Source: Iodobacter arcticus (GTDB lineage Bacteria; Pseudomonadota; Gammaproteobacteria; Burkholderiales; Chitinibacteraceae). From it: a stretch of 64,000 nucleotides of DNA. The DNA is taken from assembly GCF_042664895.1 (NCBI RefSeq), contig NZ_JBHTBQ010000035.1:176546-240545 (forward strand), in the 5' to 3' direction. Below, piece after piece: positions 25,235 through 34,044 of this stretch. The position numbers and the translations under genes were made by a program. How positions within the stretch are numbered: the stretch's first letter is position 1; every line of letters begins with the position of its first letter. The notes beneath the pieces were generated by a model. The model saw only the letters and a program-made list of their open reading frames with translations. It searched no databases and was not told the DNA's origin.

Positions 25235-25807
25235 CTAAGCTTTCCACCACTGACCTTCTATTGATCCCGGCATATTAGCCAGAATATCCAATAAATTGCG
25301 TGGATCGGCTGCAAGTTGCAATTTACTGTATTCTGCCGCAGCTAAAAAGCCCGCCGCCACCGTTTCTTCAAGGAATTTTGTGAGTGAATTGTAATAATTA
25401 CCTGTATTAAGCAGGCCAACCGGCTTGCTATGCAAACCAATTTGCGACCAAGTTAGAATTTCAAACAACTCATCCAGCGTACCAAAGCCGCCCGGCATGG
25501 CAATAAAGCCCCCTGCCAACTCGGCCATTTTGGCCTTACGGCTATGCATTGAATCCACAATAATTAGCTCGGTACAAGCCTCCAAAGCCAGCTCTCGCAC
25601 CGCCATAAACTCCGGGATAACCCCGATGACCTTGCCACCCGCATCCAGACACGCAGTGGCCACCTCACCCATCAGGCCAACATGTCCGCCGCCATAAACC
25701 AGCGTGATCTCGCGCTCAGCCAAAACCACACCCAACTCCCGCGCCGCAGCAGTAAACTCAGGCTGAACGCCGTGCTTAGCACCACAAAAAACGGCTACTG
25801 ATTTCAT
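25235..25807 (-). CDS. LOG-family protein (nucleotide 5'-monophosphate phosphoribohydrolase type)
   Basis: A 190-residue Rossmann-like protein of the LOG/TIGR00730 family. The motifs VYGGGHVGLMG, DSMHSRKAKM and MPGGFGTLDELFE (the PGGxGTxxE active site) are intact. Plant LOG proteins release cytokinin bases; bacterial relatives hydrolyse nucleoside monophosphates, possibly as a clean-up activity. It sits between pheA and hisC, both on the same strand, separated from pheA by a 405-bp repeat-rich gap, so it may have its own promoter. Confidence 0.9.
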   Translation of the reverse strand: MKSVAVFCGAKHGVQPEFTAAARELGVVLAEREITLVYGGGHVGLMGEVATACLDAGGKVIGVIPEFMAVRELALEACTELIIVDSMHSRKAKMAELAGGFIAMPGGFGTLDELFEILTWSQIGLHSKPVGLLNTGNYYNSLTKFLEETVAAGFLAAAEYSKLQLAADPRNLLDILANMPGSIEGQWWKA

Positions 25808-25870
25808 TTTTTATCCTTTAAATTTTCAACTTCAACTGGAGACTCTAATCCTATCAACTCAAGGGAATTG

Positions 25871-25984
25871 GTAGGTTGGGTTAGCACGCTTTATCGCGTA
25901 ACCCAACATCCTTTTGCGCATAAATGTTGGGTTACGCTGGTTTATCCGCCCTACACGGCGAATAAACAAGCTAACCCAACCTAC
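25871..25984. repeat. Nested palindromic intergenic repeat (GTAGGTTGGGTTAGC type)
   Basis: 114 bp with perfect 15-bp inverted ends (GTAGGTTGGGTTAGC) and an inner perfect 14-bp inverted pair (GCGTAACCCAACAT). It can fold into two stacked hairpins. This kind of sequence is widely dispersed in proteobacteria; no coding capacity. Confidence 0.85.
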
Positions 25985-26070
25985 ACAACCATCAAGCCCT
26001 GCGGGTTTTGCTTAAATTGATAGAATTGCTGGAGCCCCCCTTGAAAAACACAAGAAACACAAAGCAAGTA

Positions 26071-26136
26071 TTGCTTTTGGTTTTCTCTGTGAAACTCTGG
26101 GGCCGAAGTGCTCTCTGTGGTTCAAGAGTGGGTTTT
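26071..26136. repeat. Dispersed intergenic repeat shared with 35.4 kb
   Basis: Contains TTGGTTTTCTCTGTGAAACT, TGGGGCCGAAGTG and GGTTCAAGA, which occur in the opposite orientation and slightly rearranged in the gap between rarA and serS (35373-35575). It fills most of the remaining gap between the LOG gene and pheA; no gene is seen there. Confidence 0.65.
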
Positions 26137-26166
26137 ATCCACCAAACAATTGCATGGCTGACAAAA

Positions 26167-26194
26167 CAATGCCGCTCCCGTAAGAGCGGCATTG
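26167..26194 (-). terminator. Terminator of pheA
   Basis: CAATGCCGCTC and GAGCGGCATTG form a perfect 11-bp stem with a 6-base loop, followed on the minus strand by TTTTG. It is 19 bp after the pheA stop. Confidence 0.8.
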
Positions 26195-26212
26195 CCTTTA
26201 GGGGCGAAAGAT

Positions 26213-27286
26213 TTAAATCACCGCCACAGGGTAAGACCCCAGCACCTTTACAAAAGCAGTTGTATCGGCCAGCTCGGCCAAGGCGGCTTGTAGCGGCGCG
26301 CCGCTCACATGCCCTTCTACATCCACAAAGAACACGTATTCCCACAGGCCCGCACGGCTAGGGCGCGATTCGAATTTATCCATTGATACGCCATTTCTGG
26401 CCAGAGGCTCAACCAGAGTATGCAGCGCGCCGGGGCGATTCGGGGCAGAGATCACCAAAGAGGTTTTATCCCGGCCACTCGGGCCTACTTCCTGCATACC
26501 CAGCACCAGAAAACGAGTGGTGTTGTTAGGCTCGTCTTCGATATTTTCAGCAAGGCGCAGCAAGGCGTAGTTTTCTGCCGCTGCATCCCCTGCAATGGCT
26601 GCGGACGATTCATCAAGGCTGGCTAAACGCGCGGCTTCTGCATTGCTGGACACCGAAATCCGTTGCACTTCAACAGGCAGGTTTTTATTCAGCCATTCAT
26701 GGCATTGCGATAGGCTTTGCGCGTGTGAGTACACGCGTTGCAGGCCCGCTTTGCCTTCCACCTTGCGCAGCAAATGATGATGGATGCGCAGCACCACTTC
26801 GCCACAAATTTTTAATGGGGTATTCACCATTAAATCCAGTGTGCGGCCCACGGCACCTTCGGTAGAATTTTCAACCGGCGCAACAACATAATCAGCACTT
26901 TTGGCTTCTACCACCCGAAATGCTTCGTCAATTGAACTACAGGCCATCGTGTGCGCCGCATGGCCAAATTGCTTAATTGCTGCCGCTTGGCTGAACGTTC
27001 CTTCCGGCCCCAGATAGGCAATGGTAAGCGGGCGTTCCAGCGCAAGGCAGGCCGACATAATTTCACGGAACAGCTTAGCCATGGTTTCGCCGCTTAAAGG
27101 CCCGCGGTTTAAGGATTTCACCCTTGATAAAACCTGCGCTTCACGCTCGGGGCGATACACAATGCCGCTGCCTTTAATTTCACCAATGGTGCGAGCATGG
27201 CTGGCGCGCTGATTTAATAGCTGAATAATTTGTTCGTCGATGGCATCAATGGCATCACGATGTTGGCTTAATTGTTCTTCACTCAT
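26213..27286 (-). CDS. pheA: Bifunctional chorismate mutase/prephenate dehydratase PheA
   Basis: The 357-residue P-protein converts chorismate to prephenate and then phenylpyruvate for phenylalanine synthesis. It has an N-terminal AroQ chorismate mutase (about 1-90, AIDAIDEQIIQLLNQRA), the dehydratase domain (about 95-275, AYLGPEGTFSQAA and APVENSTEGAV, with NTTRFLVLG near its end) and a C-terminal ACT domain for feedback control (GALHTLVEPL, ESRPSRAGLWEYVFFVD). The ATG at 27286 starts the mutase helix; a longer frame would add 36 unrelated residues. It lies downstream of serC with a strong hairpin in the 231-bp gap. Confidence 0.95.
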   Translation of the reverse strand: MSEEQLSQHRDAIDAIDEQIIQLLNQRASHARTIGEIKGSGIVYRPEREAQVLSRVKSLNRGPLSGETMAKLFREIMSACLALERPLTIAYLGPEGTFSQAAAIKQFGHAAHTMACSSIDEAFRVVEAKSADYVVAPVENSTEGAVGRTLDLMVNTPLKICGEVVLRIHHHLLRKVEGKAGLQRVYSHAQSLSQCHEWLNKNLPVEVQRISVSSNAEAARLASLDESSAAIAGDAAAENYALLRLAENIEDEPNNTTRFLVLGMQEVGPSGRDKTSLVISAPNRPGALHTLVEPLARNGVSMDKFESRPSRAGLWEYVFFVDVEGHVSGAPLQAALAELADTTAFVKVLGSYPVAVI

Positions 27287-27441
27287 TGATTTCTCGAATT
27301 TAAATAGGCGGTGGGCTGCTCTGCACACGAAACGCTTAAACGCAAACACAGCCACCAAACAGACACTTGATGCGGATAGATCAGGCCGTCGCAAATGCGG
27401 GTTTAAACCCCAACCCGATCAACTTAAGCGGAATGTTTTTC

Positions 27442-27495
27442 GTAGGGCGGGTGAAACCCGCGAGCAATAAAATACGCGGGTTTCACCCGCCCTAC
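27442..27495. repeat. Perfect 21-bp inverted repeat between serC and pheA
   Basis: GTAGGGCGGGTGAAACCCGC plus G pairs perfectly with its complement around a 12-base loop. It is a widespread type of intergenic palindrome. Lying between two genes of one transcription unit it could reduce read-through or protect RNA ends. There is no T run. Confidence 0.85.
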
Positions 27496-27517
27496 AAAGG
27501 CCAAACTTTCATGCTAT

Positions 27518-28600
27518 CTAGCCGTGGCTTTTTGCAAAGGTACGCATGTATTCACACAGCACACGCACGCCTTCGATGGGCATGGCGTTGTAAATCGATG
27601 CGCGCATGCCGCCTACAGAGCGATGACCTTTTAATTGCAACAGGCCTGCCGCCTTGGCCCCTGCCAGAAAATCATCGTCTAATTTTTCATTACGAATATT
27701 AAACGGCACATTCATACGCGAGCGGAAAGGCTTATCAACCGGGCAATGATAAAAGCCATTGGATGATTCAATGGTTTCATATAGTAAGGATGCTTTTTCG
27801 ATATTCTTTTGCTCAATCGCCACTAAACCACCTTGGTTGAGCAGCCATTTAAACACCAGCCCAGCCACATAAATACCAAAAGTAGGTGGCGTGTTGTACA
27901 TCGACTCGGCGTCGGCATGCACGCTGTAATCCATCATGGTTGGCGTGTTAGCGCGCGATTTACCAAGCAAATCTTCACGAATAATCGCGATACAAAGGCC
28001 AGATGGGCCGATGTTTTTTTGTGCGCCCGCGTAAATCAGGCCAAATTTAGACACATCAACCGGCCGCGATAAAATCGTTGAAGACATATCGCAAATCAGC
28101 GGCACTTCGCTCTTCGGGATATCTGCAAACTCAACGCCGCCAATAGTTTCATTGGCACAGTAATGCAGTAGCGACGCTTCTTTAGAGCGCTGCCATGTTG
28201 ATTCGGCTGGCACATAGCTAAAGTTGCGATCTTCGCTGCTGGCAATCACATTCACTTTGGCAAAACGCTTCATTTCTTTAATGGCAATTTTGGACCAGTG
28301 GCCGGTGTTCACCACATCAATCGTGCCATGCTCTGGCAGCAAATTCAGCGGGATCATCGAGAAATGCAGATGCGCACCGCCTTGCAAAAACAACACTTTA
28401 TAATTAGCCGGAATACCCAAGAGCTTTCTGAGATCTGCCTCGGCCTCATGGATAATCTGCGTAAATTCTTTACCACGATGGCTCATTTCCATCACACACA
28501 TGCCAGAGCCATGCCAATCAGTCAGCTCTTGCTGTACGGTCAGCAAGACTTCACGAGGCAATACAGCGGGGCCAGCAGAAAAATTGTAAATCTGAGTCAT
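27518..28600 (-). CDS. serC: Phosphoserine aminotransferase SerC
   Basis: SerC is a class V PLP aminotransferase for serine and pyridoxine synthesis. The 360 residues show NFSAGPAVLP at the start, MEMSHRGKEF, NETIGGVEF, and the PLP lysine in YAGAQKNIGPSG. The glycine loop reads QGGAHLHF where I would expect a Gln before the Phe, a small local variation. It lies in the gyrA-serC-pheA-hisC series, here with two thioesterase genes between gyrA and serC. Confidence 0.95.
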   Translation of the reverse strand: MTQIYNFSAGPAVLPREVLLTVQQELTDWHGSGMCVMEMSHRGKEFTQIIHEAEADLRKLLGIPANYKVLFLQGGAHLHFSMIPLNLLPEHGTIDVVNTGHWSKIAIKEMKRFAKVNVIASSEDRNFSYVPAESTWQRSKEASLLHYCANETIGGVEFADIPKSEVPLICDMSSTILSRPVDVSKFGLIYAGAQKNIGPSGLCIAIIREDLLGKSRANTPTMMDYSVHADAESMYNTPPTFGIYVAGLVFKWLLNQGGLVAIEQKNIEKASLLYETIESSNGFYHCPVDKPFRSRMNVPFNIRNEKLDDDFLAGAKAAGLLQLKGHRSVGGMRASIYNAMPIEGVRVLCEYMRTFAKSHG

Positions 28601-28614
28601 GGCGAGCTTATCCC

Positions 28615-29031
28615 TTAGGCAAGTAGAAAATGGGCGCGGGCAACCGCCACCGGCTTGCTACGATCATCCTGCCAGGCGGTCATCAGCACATTGGCGACAC
28701 GCTTGCCCTGGCGAATAATCTCACACTGGCCGTACAACTCAACCGGGCGACCCGTGCGTAAAAAATCGATAGAAAAATCAATAATCTTGGGCACGCTGCA
28801 TATTTCTGATGCCCACATCACATGCAAAATAGCCGCGTTTTCTAAAAAACCGCCAATAACGCCGCCATGCAGCGCTGGCAAAATCGTATTGCCAATGTTG
28901 TGCGTGTGAAACGGCAAGAAAAACAAGGGCTGGCCATTTTCTTCGCGGCTTTGAATACCCAATAATTTGGCATAAGGCACGGCATCAATAGCAGTAGATA
29001 AGGAATCAAAACTGGTAATCGGCGGGCTCAT
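28615..29031 (-). CDS. PaaI-type hotdog thioesterase, second of a pair
   Basis: A 138-residue hotdog-fold protein of the PaaI/YigI type, probably hydrolysing acyl-CoA esters. The active-site region reads ALHGGVIGGFLENAA (about 52-66), with HGG at the start of the long helix, and the later strand FSIDFLRTGRP is typical. Its ATG overlaps the stop of the upstream thioesterase gene by 4 bases (ATGA), so the two are translationally coupled and may form a heteromer. Substrate unknown. Confidence 0.85.
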   Translation of the reverse strand: MSPPITSFDSLSTAIDAVPYAKLLGIQSREENGQPLFFLPFHTHNIGNTILPALHGGVIGGFLENAAILHVMWASEICSVPKIIDFSIDFLRTGRPVELYGQCEIIRQGKRVANVLMTAWQDDRSKPVAVARAHFLLA

Positions 29032-29483
29032 GCTGCCACCTCGCGTGCGGAATTGCGCATAAAAGTACCCACGCTGTAAGCCACAGGATCATTAATATCA
29101 TCCTGATATGCCGTGGCACGGGTAAAAGCAATTTGCTTAGTGAGTTTATAGCATTCCGCGGTGCAATAAATGGGGAAATCTGGCTTGGCTGGCCGAAGAT
29201 AATCGAGGCGTAAATCCAAAGTAGCAATCGCCTCCAGCTCGGTCAGCATGGTGTAAATCGCCCCGGCACTGGTTGAATCAACCAAGGATGTGACTACCCC
29301 ACCATGAATCACCCGCGTTGCAGGATTGCCGATCAGCTCGTCTTTAAAGGGCAGGCAAACGGTCATGCTGCCGTAATGCGCTTCGCCAAATTTAAAACCC
29401 AGCACCTGGCAATGGGGCAAGGTCATAAACCAATCTGAAATTTGCTTAAATAATACAGGTGATGCAACAGGCGCTACGCTCAT
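29028..29483 (-). CDS. PaaI-type hotdog thioesterase, first of a pair
   Basis: A 151-residue hotdog protein. Seen are RVIHGGVVTSLVDSTSAGAI (catalytic-helix region) and LDLRLDYLRPAKP (following strand). It is paralogous in fold to the next gene, with which it overlaps by 4 bases. The pair sits between gyrA and serC. Substrate unknown; a role in fatty acyl or aromatic acyl-CoA disposal is a family-level guess. Confidence 0.85.
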   Translation of the reverse strand: MSVAPVASPVLFKQISDWFMTLPHCQVLGFKFGEAHYGSMTVCLPFKDELIGNPATRVIHGGVVTSLVDSTSAGAIYTMLTELEAIATLDLRLDYLRPAKPDFPIYCTAECYKLTKQIAFTRATAYQDDINDPVAYSVGTFMRNSAREVAA

Positions 29484-29552
29484 AGACCATCCCTTTTTTT
29501 AAAGCACAGCCTTCGCGTTTTAAACACGCGCCAGGCTGCGCATACTCCACAC

Positions 29553-29585
29553 ACAACACTGGCCTGTCGTGCAGGCCAGTGTTGT
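29553..29585. terminator. Strong hairpin after gyrA
   Basis: ACAACACTGGCCTG and its complement form a perfect 14-bp stem with a 5-base loop 18 bp after the gyrA stop. No good T run follows on the minus strand, but the position fits transcript termination or 3'-end protection. Confidence 0.65.
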
Positions 29586-29603
29586 TATTTTGCGAAGAAA
29601 AAC

Positions 29604-32273
29604 TTACTCCGCAGCAGGCTCGTCACCTTCAACCGCATCGCCCTCTACAGCGGGCATATCACCCTCTGTAGAAGCCGCTTCGGCAGGCACTTCGCCTTCA
29701 GCAACTAACTCGTCATCTTCTAGCAAATCATCATCTGAATCGGTTTCACACACTTTTTCCAGACCTGACAAATGCTCACCTTCATCCAGATTAATCAAGC
29801 GCACGCCTTGTGCAGCGCGGCCTGTTTCACGGATTTCAGCGACTTTGGTACGAATCAGCACGCCGCCGGTGGTAATCAGCATCACGTCATCGGAGTCTTC
29901 AACCAGCGTGGCCGCAACAAGCTTACCGTTACGATCGCCAGTATCAATGGCGATCACGCCTTGCGTACCACGGCTAGTCAGGCGGTAATCGCCGACCGGT
30001 GTGCGTTTGCCATAACCGTTTTCGGTTGCAGCCAACACCTGCTGATCATCGCGCTCGGCCACCAGCAAGGAGATCACTTTCTGGCCTTCTTGCAGCATCA
30101 TGCCGCGCACGCCAGTTGCAGTACGGCCCATGGCACGTACGTCACCTTCGTGGAAGCGAACTGACTTACCTGCGTCAGAGAACATCATGATCTGGTCGCC
30201 ACCATGTGTCAGCTCAACGCCAACGAGGTAGTCGTCCATATCCAGACCGCAAGCAATAATGCCCTTCTTCATTGGACGCGAGAAATGCACAAGTGAGGTC
30301 TTTTTGACCGTACCCATCGCTGTGGCCATAAAGACAAACTGATCTTCGGTAAATTCTTTCACCGGCAGAATCGCACTGATTTTCTCGCCTTCTTGCAATG
30401 GCAAGAGGTTCACAATCGGCTTGCCACGGCTATTACGACCACCCTGTGGCACGTTGTACACTTTCAACCAGTACACACGGCCATGCGATGAGAAGCACAA
30501 GACATAATCATGGGTGTTCGCCACAAACAGCTTGTCGATGAAATCGTCTTCCTTGGTCGCTGCGGCTTGTTTACCACGGCCGCCACGGCGTTGTGAGCGA
30601 TATTCATCCGCTGGCGTGGCTTTCATATAACCACTATGCGTCAGCGTCACTACCATATCTTGCGGGGTGATCAGGTCTTCTAAGCTGAGATCTTCGCCGT
30701 AAGCAATGATTTCAGACTTACGCACGTCACCGAATACGGTTTTAACTTCGTTCAGCTCAGTCACGATGATTTCGGAAACACGCTCTTCACGCGCCAAGAT
30801 ATCGAGTAAATCGAGGATCTTTTCCATTACATCGCGATATTCGCTAACGATTTTGTCTTGCTCAAGGCCGGTCAGGCGCTGCAGACGCAGCTCAAGAATC
30901 GCCTGAGTCTGTACTTCAGACAGGCGATAGCCATCGGTCAGGCTAAAGCCAAACTCCATCCCCAAACCGTCTGGGCGCGATGCGCTCACATCGGTACGAC
31001 TAAGCATGTCTTCAACCAGTGCCGAGCGCCAAGTACGGCCCATCAGGCTGATTTTAGCTTCTGCCGGCGTTGGAGCCGCTTTAATCAAGGCGATGATTTC
31101 ATCGACATTGGATAAAGCCACTGCCAAGCCTTCCAGAATATGGCCACGCTCGCGTGCTTTACGCAGCTCAAACACCGTGCGACGAGTCACCACTTCGCGG
31201 CGATGGCGCAAGAAGCATTCCAGCACCTGCTTGATATTCAATAGACGCGGCTGGCCATCGACCAGTGCCACCATATTGATACCAAAGCTGTCTTGCAGCT
31301 GGGTGTGCTTATAGAGATTATTAAGAATAACCTCAGCCACTTCGCTGCGTTTCAGCTCAATCACCACGCGCATACCGGATTTATCCGATTCATCACGGAT
31401 TTCGGTAATGCCTTCGATGGTTTTTTCGCGTACCAGCTCGGCAATGCGCTCCAGAAGGCGCGCTTTGTTCACTTGGTAAGGCAGCTCATCAACGATGATG
31501 GCCTGCTTATCGCGGCTTACATCCTCAAAGTGCGTACGCGCCCGCATAATCACGCGGCCACGGCCGGTGCGATAACCTTCACGCACGCCGTGAATACCAT
31601 AAATGATACCGGCGGTAGGGAAATCGGGCGCAGGGATGATGTCGATAATCTCATCGATGGTCAGCTCTGGATTAGCTAACAGAGCTAAACAGGCATCGAT
31701 CACTTCAGTAAGATTATGCGGCGGGATATTGGTCGCCATCCCGACTGCGATCCCCGACGAGCCATTAATCAACAGATTAGGCACACGAGTAGGCAGAACA
31801 GTGGGTTCGAGTTCTTTCTCGTCGTAGTTAGGCGTGAAATCGACCGTTTCTTTATCGATATCAGCCAACAACTCGGAAGAGATTTTTTCTAAACGACACT
31901 CTGTGTAGCGATAGGCAGCAGCAGAATCACCATCGATCGAACCAAAGTTACCTTGGCCATCAATAAGTGGGTATCTCAGGGAGAAATCCTGCGCCATCCG
32001 CACCAAGGCCTCGTAGGCGGCGGTGTCGCCGTGCGGATGATACTTACCGAGCACGTCACCAATAACGCGGGCACACTTCACATAGGAGCGATTCCAGACA
32101 TTATTGCTTTCATGCATTGCAAACAGAATGCGGCGGTGTACCGGCTTTAAGCCATCACGAACATCGGGCAAAGCGCGCCCTACAATTACACTCATCGCGT
32201 AATCGAGGTAGGAGCGTCGCATTTCCTCTTCGAGACTTACCGGGATTGTTTCTTTGGCAAAGTTTTCGAGCAT
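29604..32273 (-). CDS. gyrA: DNA gyrase subunit A
   Basis: The cleavage-and-rejoining subunit of gyrase. From the ATG at 32273 it has 889 residues: the winged-helix/tower region with the catalytic Tyr in AAAYRYTECRL, and the C-terminal beta-pinwheel with the GyrA box QRRGGRG, which separates GyrA from ParC. The tail is very acidic (DDDLLEDDELVAEG and onward). In the quinolone region the sequence is HPHGDTAAYEAL, so positions matching E. coli 83 and 87 are Thr and Glu. Longer in-frame starts add up to 19 residues without family support. Confidence 0.96.
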   Translation of the reverse strand: MLENFAKETIPVSLEEEMRRSYLDYAMSVIVGRALPDVRDGLKPVHRRILFAMHESNNVWNRSYVKCARVIGDVLGKYHPHGDTAAYEALVRMAQDFSLRYPLIDGQGNFGSIDGDSAAAYRYTECRLEKISSELLADIDKETVDFTPNYDEKELEPTVLPTRVPNLLINGSSGIAVGMATNIPPHNLTEVIDACLALLANPELTIDEIIDIIPAPDFPTAGIIYGIHGVREGYRTGRGRVIMRARTHFEDVSRDKQAIIVDELPYQVNKARLLERIAELVREKTIEGITEIRDESDKSGMRVVIELKRSEVAEVILNNLYKHTQLQDSFGINMVALVDGQPRLLNIKQVLECFLRHRREVVTRRTVFELRKARERGHILEGLAVALSNVDEIIALIKAAPTPAEAKISLMGRTWRSALVEDMLSRTDVSASRPDGLGMEFGFSLTDGYRLSEVQTQAILELRLQRLTGLEQDKIVSEYRDVMEKILDLLDILAREERVSEIIVTELNEVKTVFGDVRKSEIIAYGEDLSLEDLITPQDMVVTLTHSGYMKATPADEYRSQRRGGRGKQAAATKEDDFIDKLFVANTHDYVLCFSSHGRVYWLKVYNVPQGGRNSRGKPIVNLLPLQEGEKISAILPVKEFTEDQFVFMATAMGTVKKTSLVHFSRPMKKGIIACGLDMDDYLVGVELTHGGDQIMMFSDAGKSVRFHEGDVRAMGRTATGVRGMMLQEGQKVISLLVAERDDQQVLAATENGYGKRTPVGDYRLTSRGTQGVIAIDTGDRNGKLVAATLVEDSDDVMLITTGGVLIRTKVAEIRETGRAAQGVRLINLDEGEHLSGLEKVCETDSDDDLLEDDELVAEGEVPAEAASTEGDMPAVEGDAVEGDEPAAE

Positions 32274-32632
32274 CTTAGATAGGGGCCGGGGCGTCATGTA
32301 ATACGCACCACGCGTAATCAAGCAAATCAATTACGGTGGTGCCGTTGCAATGCCACAACACATTCGTTGCAGCACGCGCGTTCGATGCCTAAGTGTACCA
32401 CGGGGGCGAAGATGCTCCAATTGGGCTACCCTCAACAGTGCCTCCCCACAACAGAATCGGCCTCTGCGGCAAAAATTACAGCCTTACTATTTGCCGCAAG
32501 CATTGTGAAACCATTAGAATGCAGCACGTGTATGGAAAAAAAGCCTTGACGGTTCCTCGGGCGAGGCTTATCCAGAACCTACAAGCAATATAAATATCAG
32601 CTTGCTAAATGATTTTCTAGGAGATAAAAACT

Positions 32633-33325
32633 ATGCTGTCGATCAAGCAATCCCTGACACGCCTTGCCGTTGTAACTGCTTTAGGTGCGATGAGCACTGC
32701 TGCATTTGCTGGCGTTGAAGCTTACACACAAAATGCAAACACCTCTGGCGGCGTTGTTAAAAACGGTATCGGCGAATGCTGGCGCACAGGTACTTGGAGC
32801 AAAGAAGCTGCAAATGTTGAAGGTTGTGATGGTTACGTTAAGCCAGTAGCAAAAGTAGCTCCAGTTGTTGTAGCTCCAGTTGTTGCTGCTCCAGTTGTTG
32901 CTGCACCAGTGATCAACACTAAGCACTTCACACTGAAATCAGACGTTCTGTTTGACTTCAACAAAGCATCTCTGAAGCCAGCTGGTAAAGACGCTTTAGA
33001 CAAGCTGTACGAAGAAGTTAAAATGATGGACCCTAAAGACGGTGAAGCCCACGTAATTGGTTACACTGACCGTATCGGTTCAGACAAGTACAATCAGCCA
33101 CTGTCAGAAAAACGTGCTAAATCTGTAGCTGACTACCTTGTTTCTAAGGGCGCTCCAGAAGGTAAAGTTAAGTTTGAAGGCCGTGGTAAAGCTGAGCCAG
33201 TTACTGGCGACACTTGCGGTAAGATCAAAAAGCGCGCTAAGTTGATCGAATGTCTGTCTCCTGATCGTCGCGTTGAAATCGACATCAAAGGCACAAAAGA
33301 AGTGGTAACTCCAGCTAAGAAGTAA
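32633..33325 (+). CDS. OmpA-family outer membrane protein, RmpM-like
   Basis: A 230-residue protein with a signal peptide (cut after STAAFA), a short mature N terminus with the GIGECWRTGTW motif seen in neisserial RmpM, a linker made of repeated VAPVV/AAPVV units (about 75-93), and an OmpA C-terminal peptidoglycan-binding domain (SDVLFDFNKASLKPAGKD, GYTDRIGSDKYNQPLSEKRA, DRRVEIDI). There is no N-terminal barrel. It would link peptidoglycan to outer membrane porins. AGGAGA site, strongly biased codons and a strong terminator suggest high expression. The 359-bp gap before it holds a hairpin-forming stretch (32541-32569) and presumably its promoter. Confidence 0.92.
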   Translation: MLSIKQSLTRLAVVTALGAMSTAAFAGVEAYTQNANTSGGVVKNGIGECWRTGTWSKEAANVEGCDGYVKPVAKVAPVVVAPVVAAPVVAAPVINTKHFTLKSDVLFDFNKASLKPAGKDALDKLYEEVKMMDPKDGEAHVIGYTDRIGSDKYNQPLSEKRAKSVADYLVSKGAPEGKVKFEGRGKAEPVTGDTCGKIKKRAKLIECLSPDRRVEIDIKGTKEVVTPAKK

Positions 33326-33341
33326 TTTACTACTTCGCACA

Positions 33342-33368
33342 AAAAGCCCCGCCAGTGCGGGGCTTTTT
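33342..33368 (+). terminator. Terminator of the ompA/rmpM-like gene
   Basis: AAAAGCCCCGC and GCGGGGCTTTT around a CAGT loop, followed by further T. A classic intrinsic terminator, 17 bp after the stop. Confidence 0.92.
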
Positions 33369-33390
33369 TACTATTTACTCGGGAAATCCA

Positions 33391-33999
33391 ATGCGCAAAC
33401 TTGCTCTCATAATTTTAGTTGCGGTGACGAGCCAAACCACTTGGGCCGATGCAGTCAGCGATTTAAAAAACTATCTAAGCAGCACTCAGTCTTTACAAGC
33501 CAATTTCAAACAAACCGTCACCAGCCAGCAAGGCAAAATCCAGAATAGTAGCGGCACACTCTCCATTCAAAGACCGGGTTTATTTCGCTGGATTTATCAA
33601 AAGCCATTTGAGCAACTGATTATTGCCGACGGAAAACAGGTCTGGCTGTACGATCCTGACTTAAAACAGGCCACAGTTAAAGCCATGGGCAAGGCTTTAG
33701 AAAGTAGCCCCGCTGCACTACTTGCGGGTAATAATCAATTTGAACGCAATTACACATTACGCCCGCTGCCTAGCCGTGAAGGAATCGATTGGTTAGAGGC
33801 CACGCCCAAGCAAGCAGATCAATCTTTTAACTCAGTCAAACTAGGCTTTAGCCAAGGTCAGCTCATGCAAATGGAGCTACACGACAACTTTGGGCAAACC
33901 ACGCGCATCTACTTTAGCGCACTCAAAATAAATCCTAAAATCGATGCTAGCCAATTCCGCTTTACTCCGCCTAAAGACGCGGACGTGATTCGTGAATAA
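33391..33999 (+). CDS. lolA: Outer-membrane lipoprotein carrier LolA
   Basis: LolA ferries lipoproteins across the periplasm from LolCDE to LolB. The ATG at 33391 starts a signal peptide (MRKLALIILVAVTSQTTWA); the mature part has SLQANFKQTV, RPGLFRWIYQKPFEQLIIAD and the C-terminal INPKIDASQFRFTPP, all typical. Length is 202 residues, normal for the family. It lies in the conserved lolA-rarA-serS order. Confidence 0.94.
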   Translation: MRKLALIILVAVTSQTTWADAVSDLKNYLSSTQSLQANFKQTVTSQQGKIQNSSGTLSIQRPGLFRWIYQKPFEQLIIADGKQVWLYDPDLKQATVKAMGKALESSPAALLAGNNQFERNYTLRPLPSREGIDWLEATPKQADQSFNSVKLGFSQGQLMQMELHDNFGQTTRIYFSALKINPKIDASQFRFTPPKDADVIRE

Positions 34000-34044
34000 A
34001 CACTAAACAACTTAAAAATTACAACTCCCAATACGGACCCCTGC

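Noticed and set aside
25992..26361. Overlapping reading frames on both strands of about 117 codons
   Set aside because: They span intergenic repeats, the pheA terminator and the pheA 3' end, with no ribosome site or known motif.
27367..27702. A plus-strand frame across the serC-pheA gap
   Set aside because: It runs through a palindromic repeat and antisense to serC and has no motif.
29604..32273. Acquired quinolone resistance in gyrA
   Set aside because: Thr and Glu at these sites can be natural; nothing in the sequence shows recent mutation.
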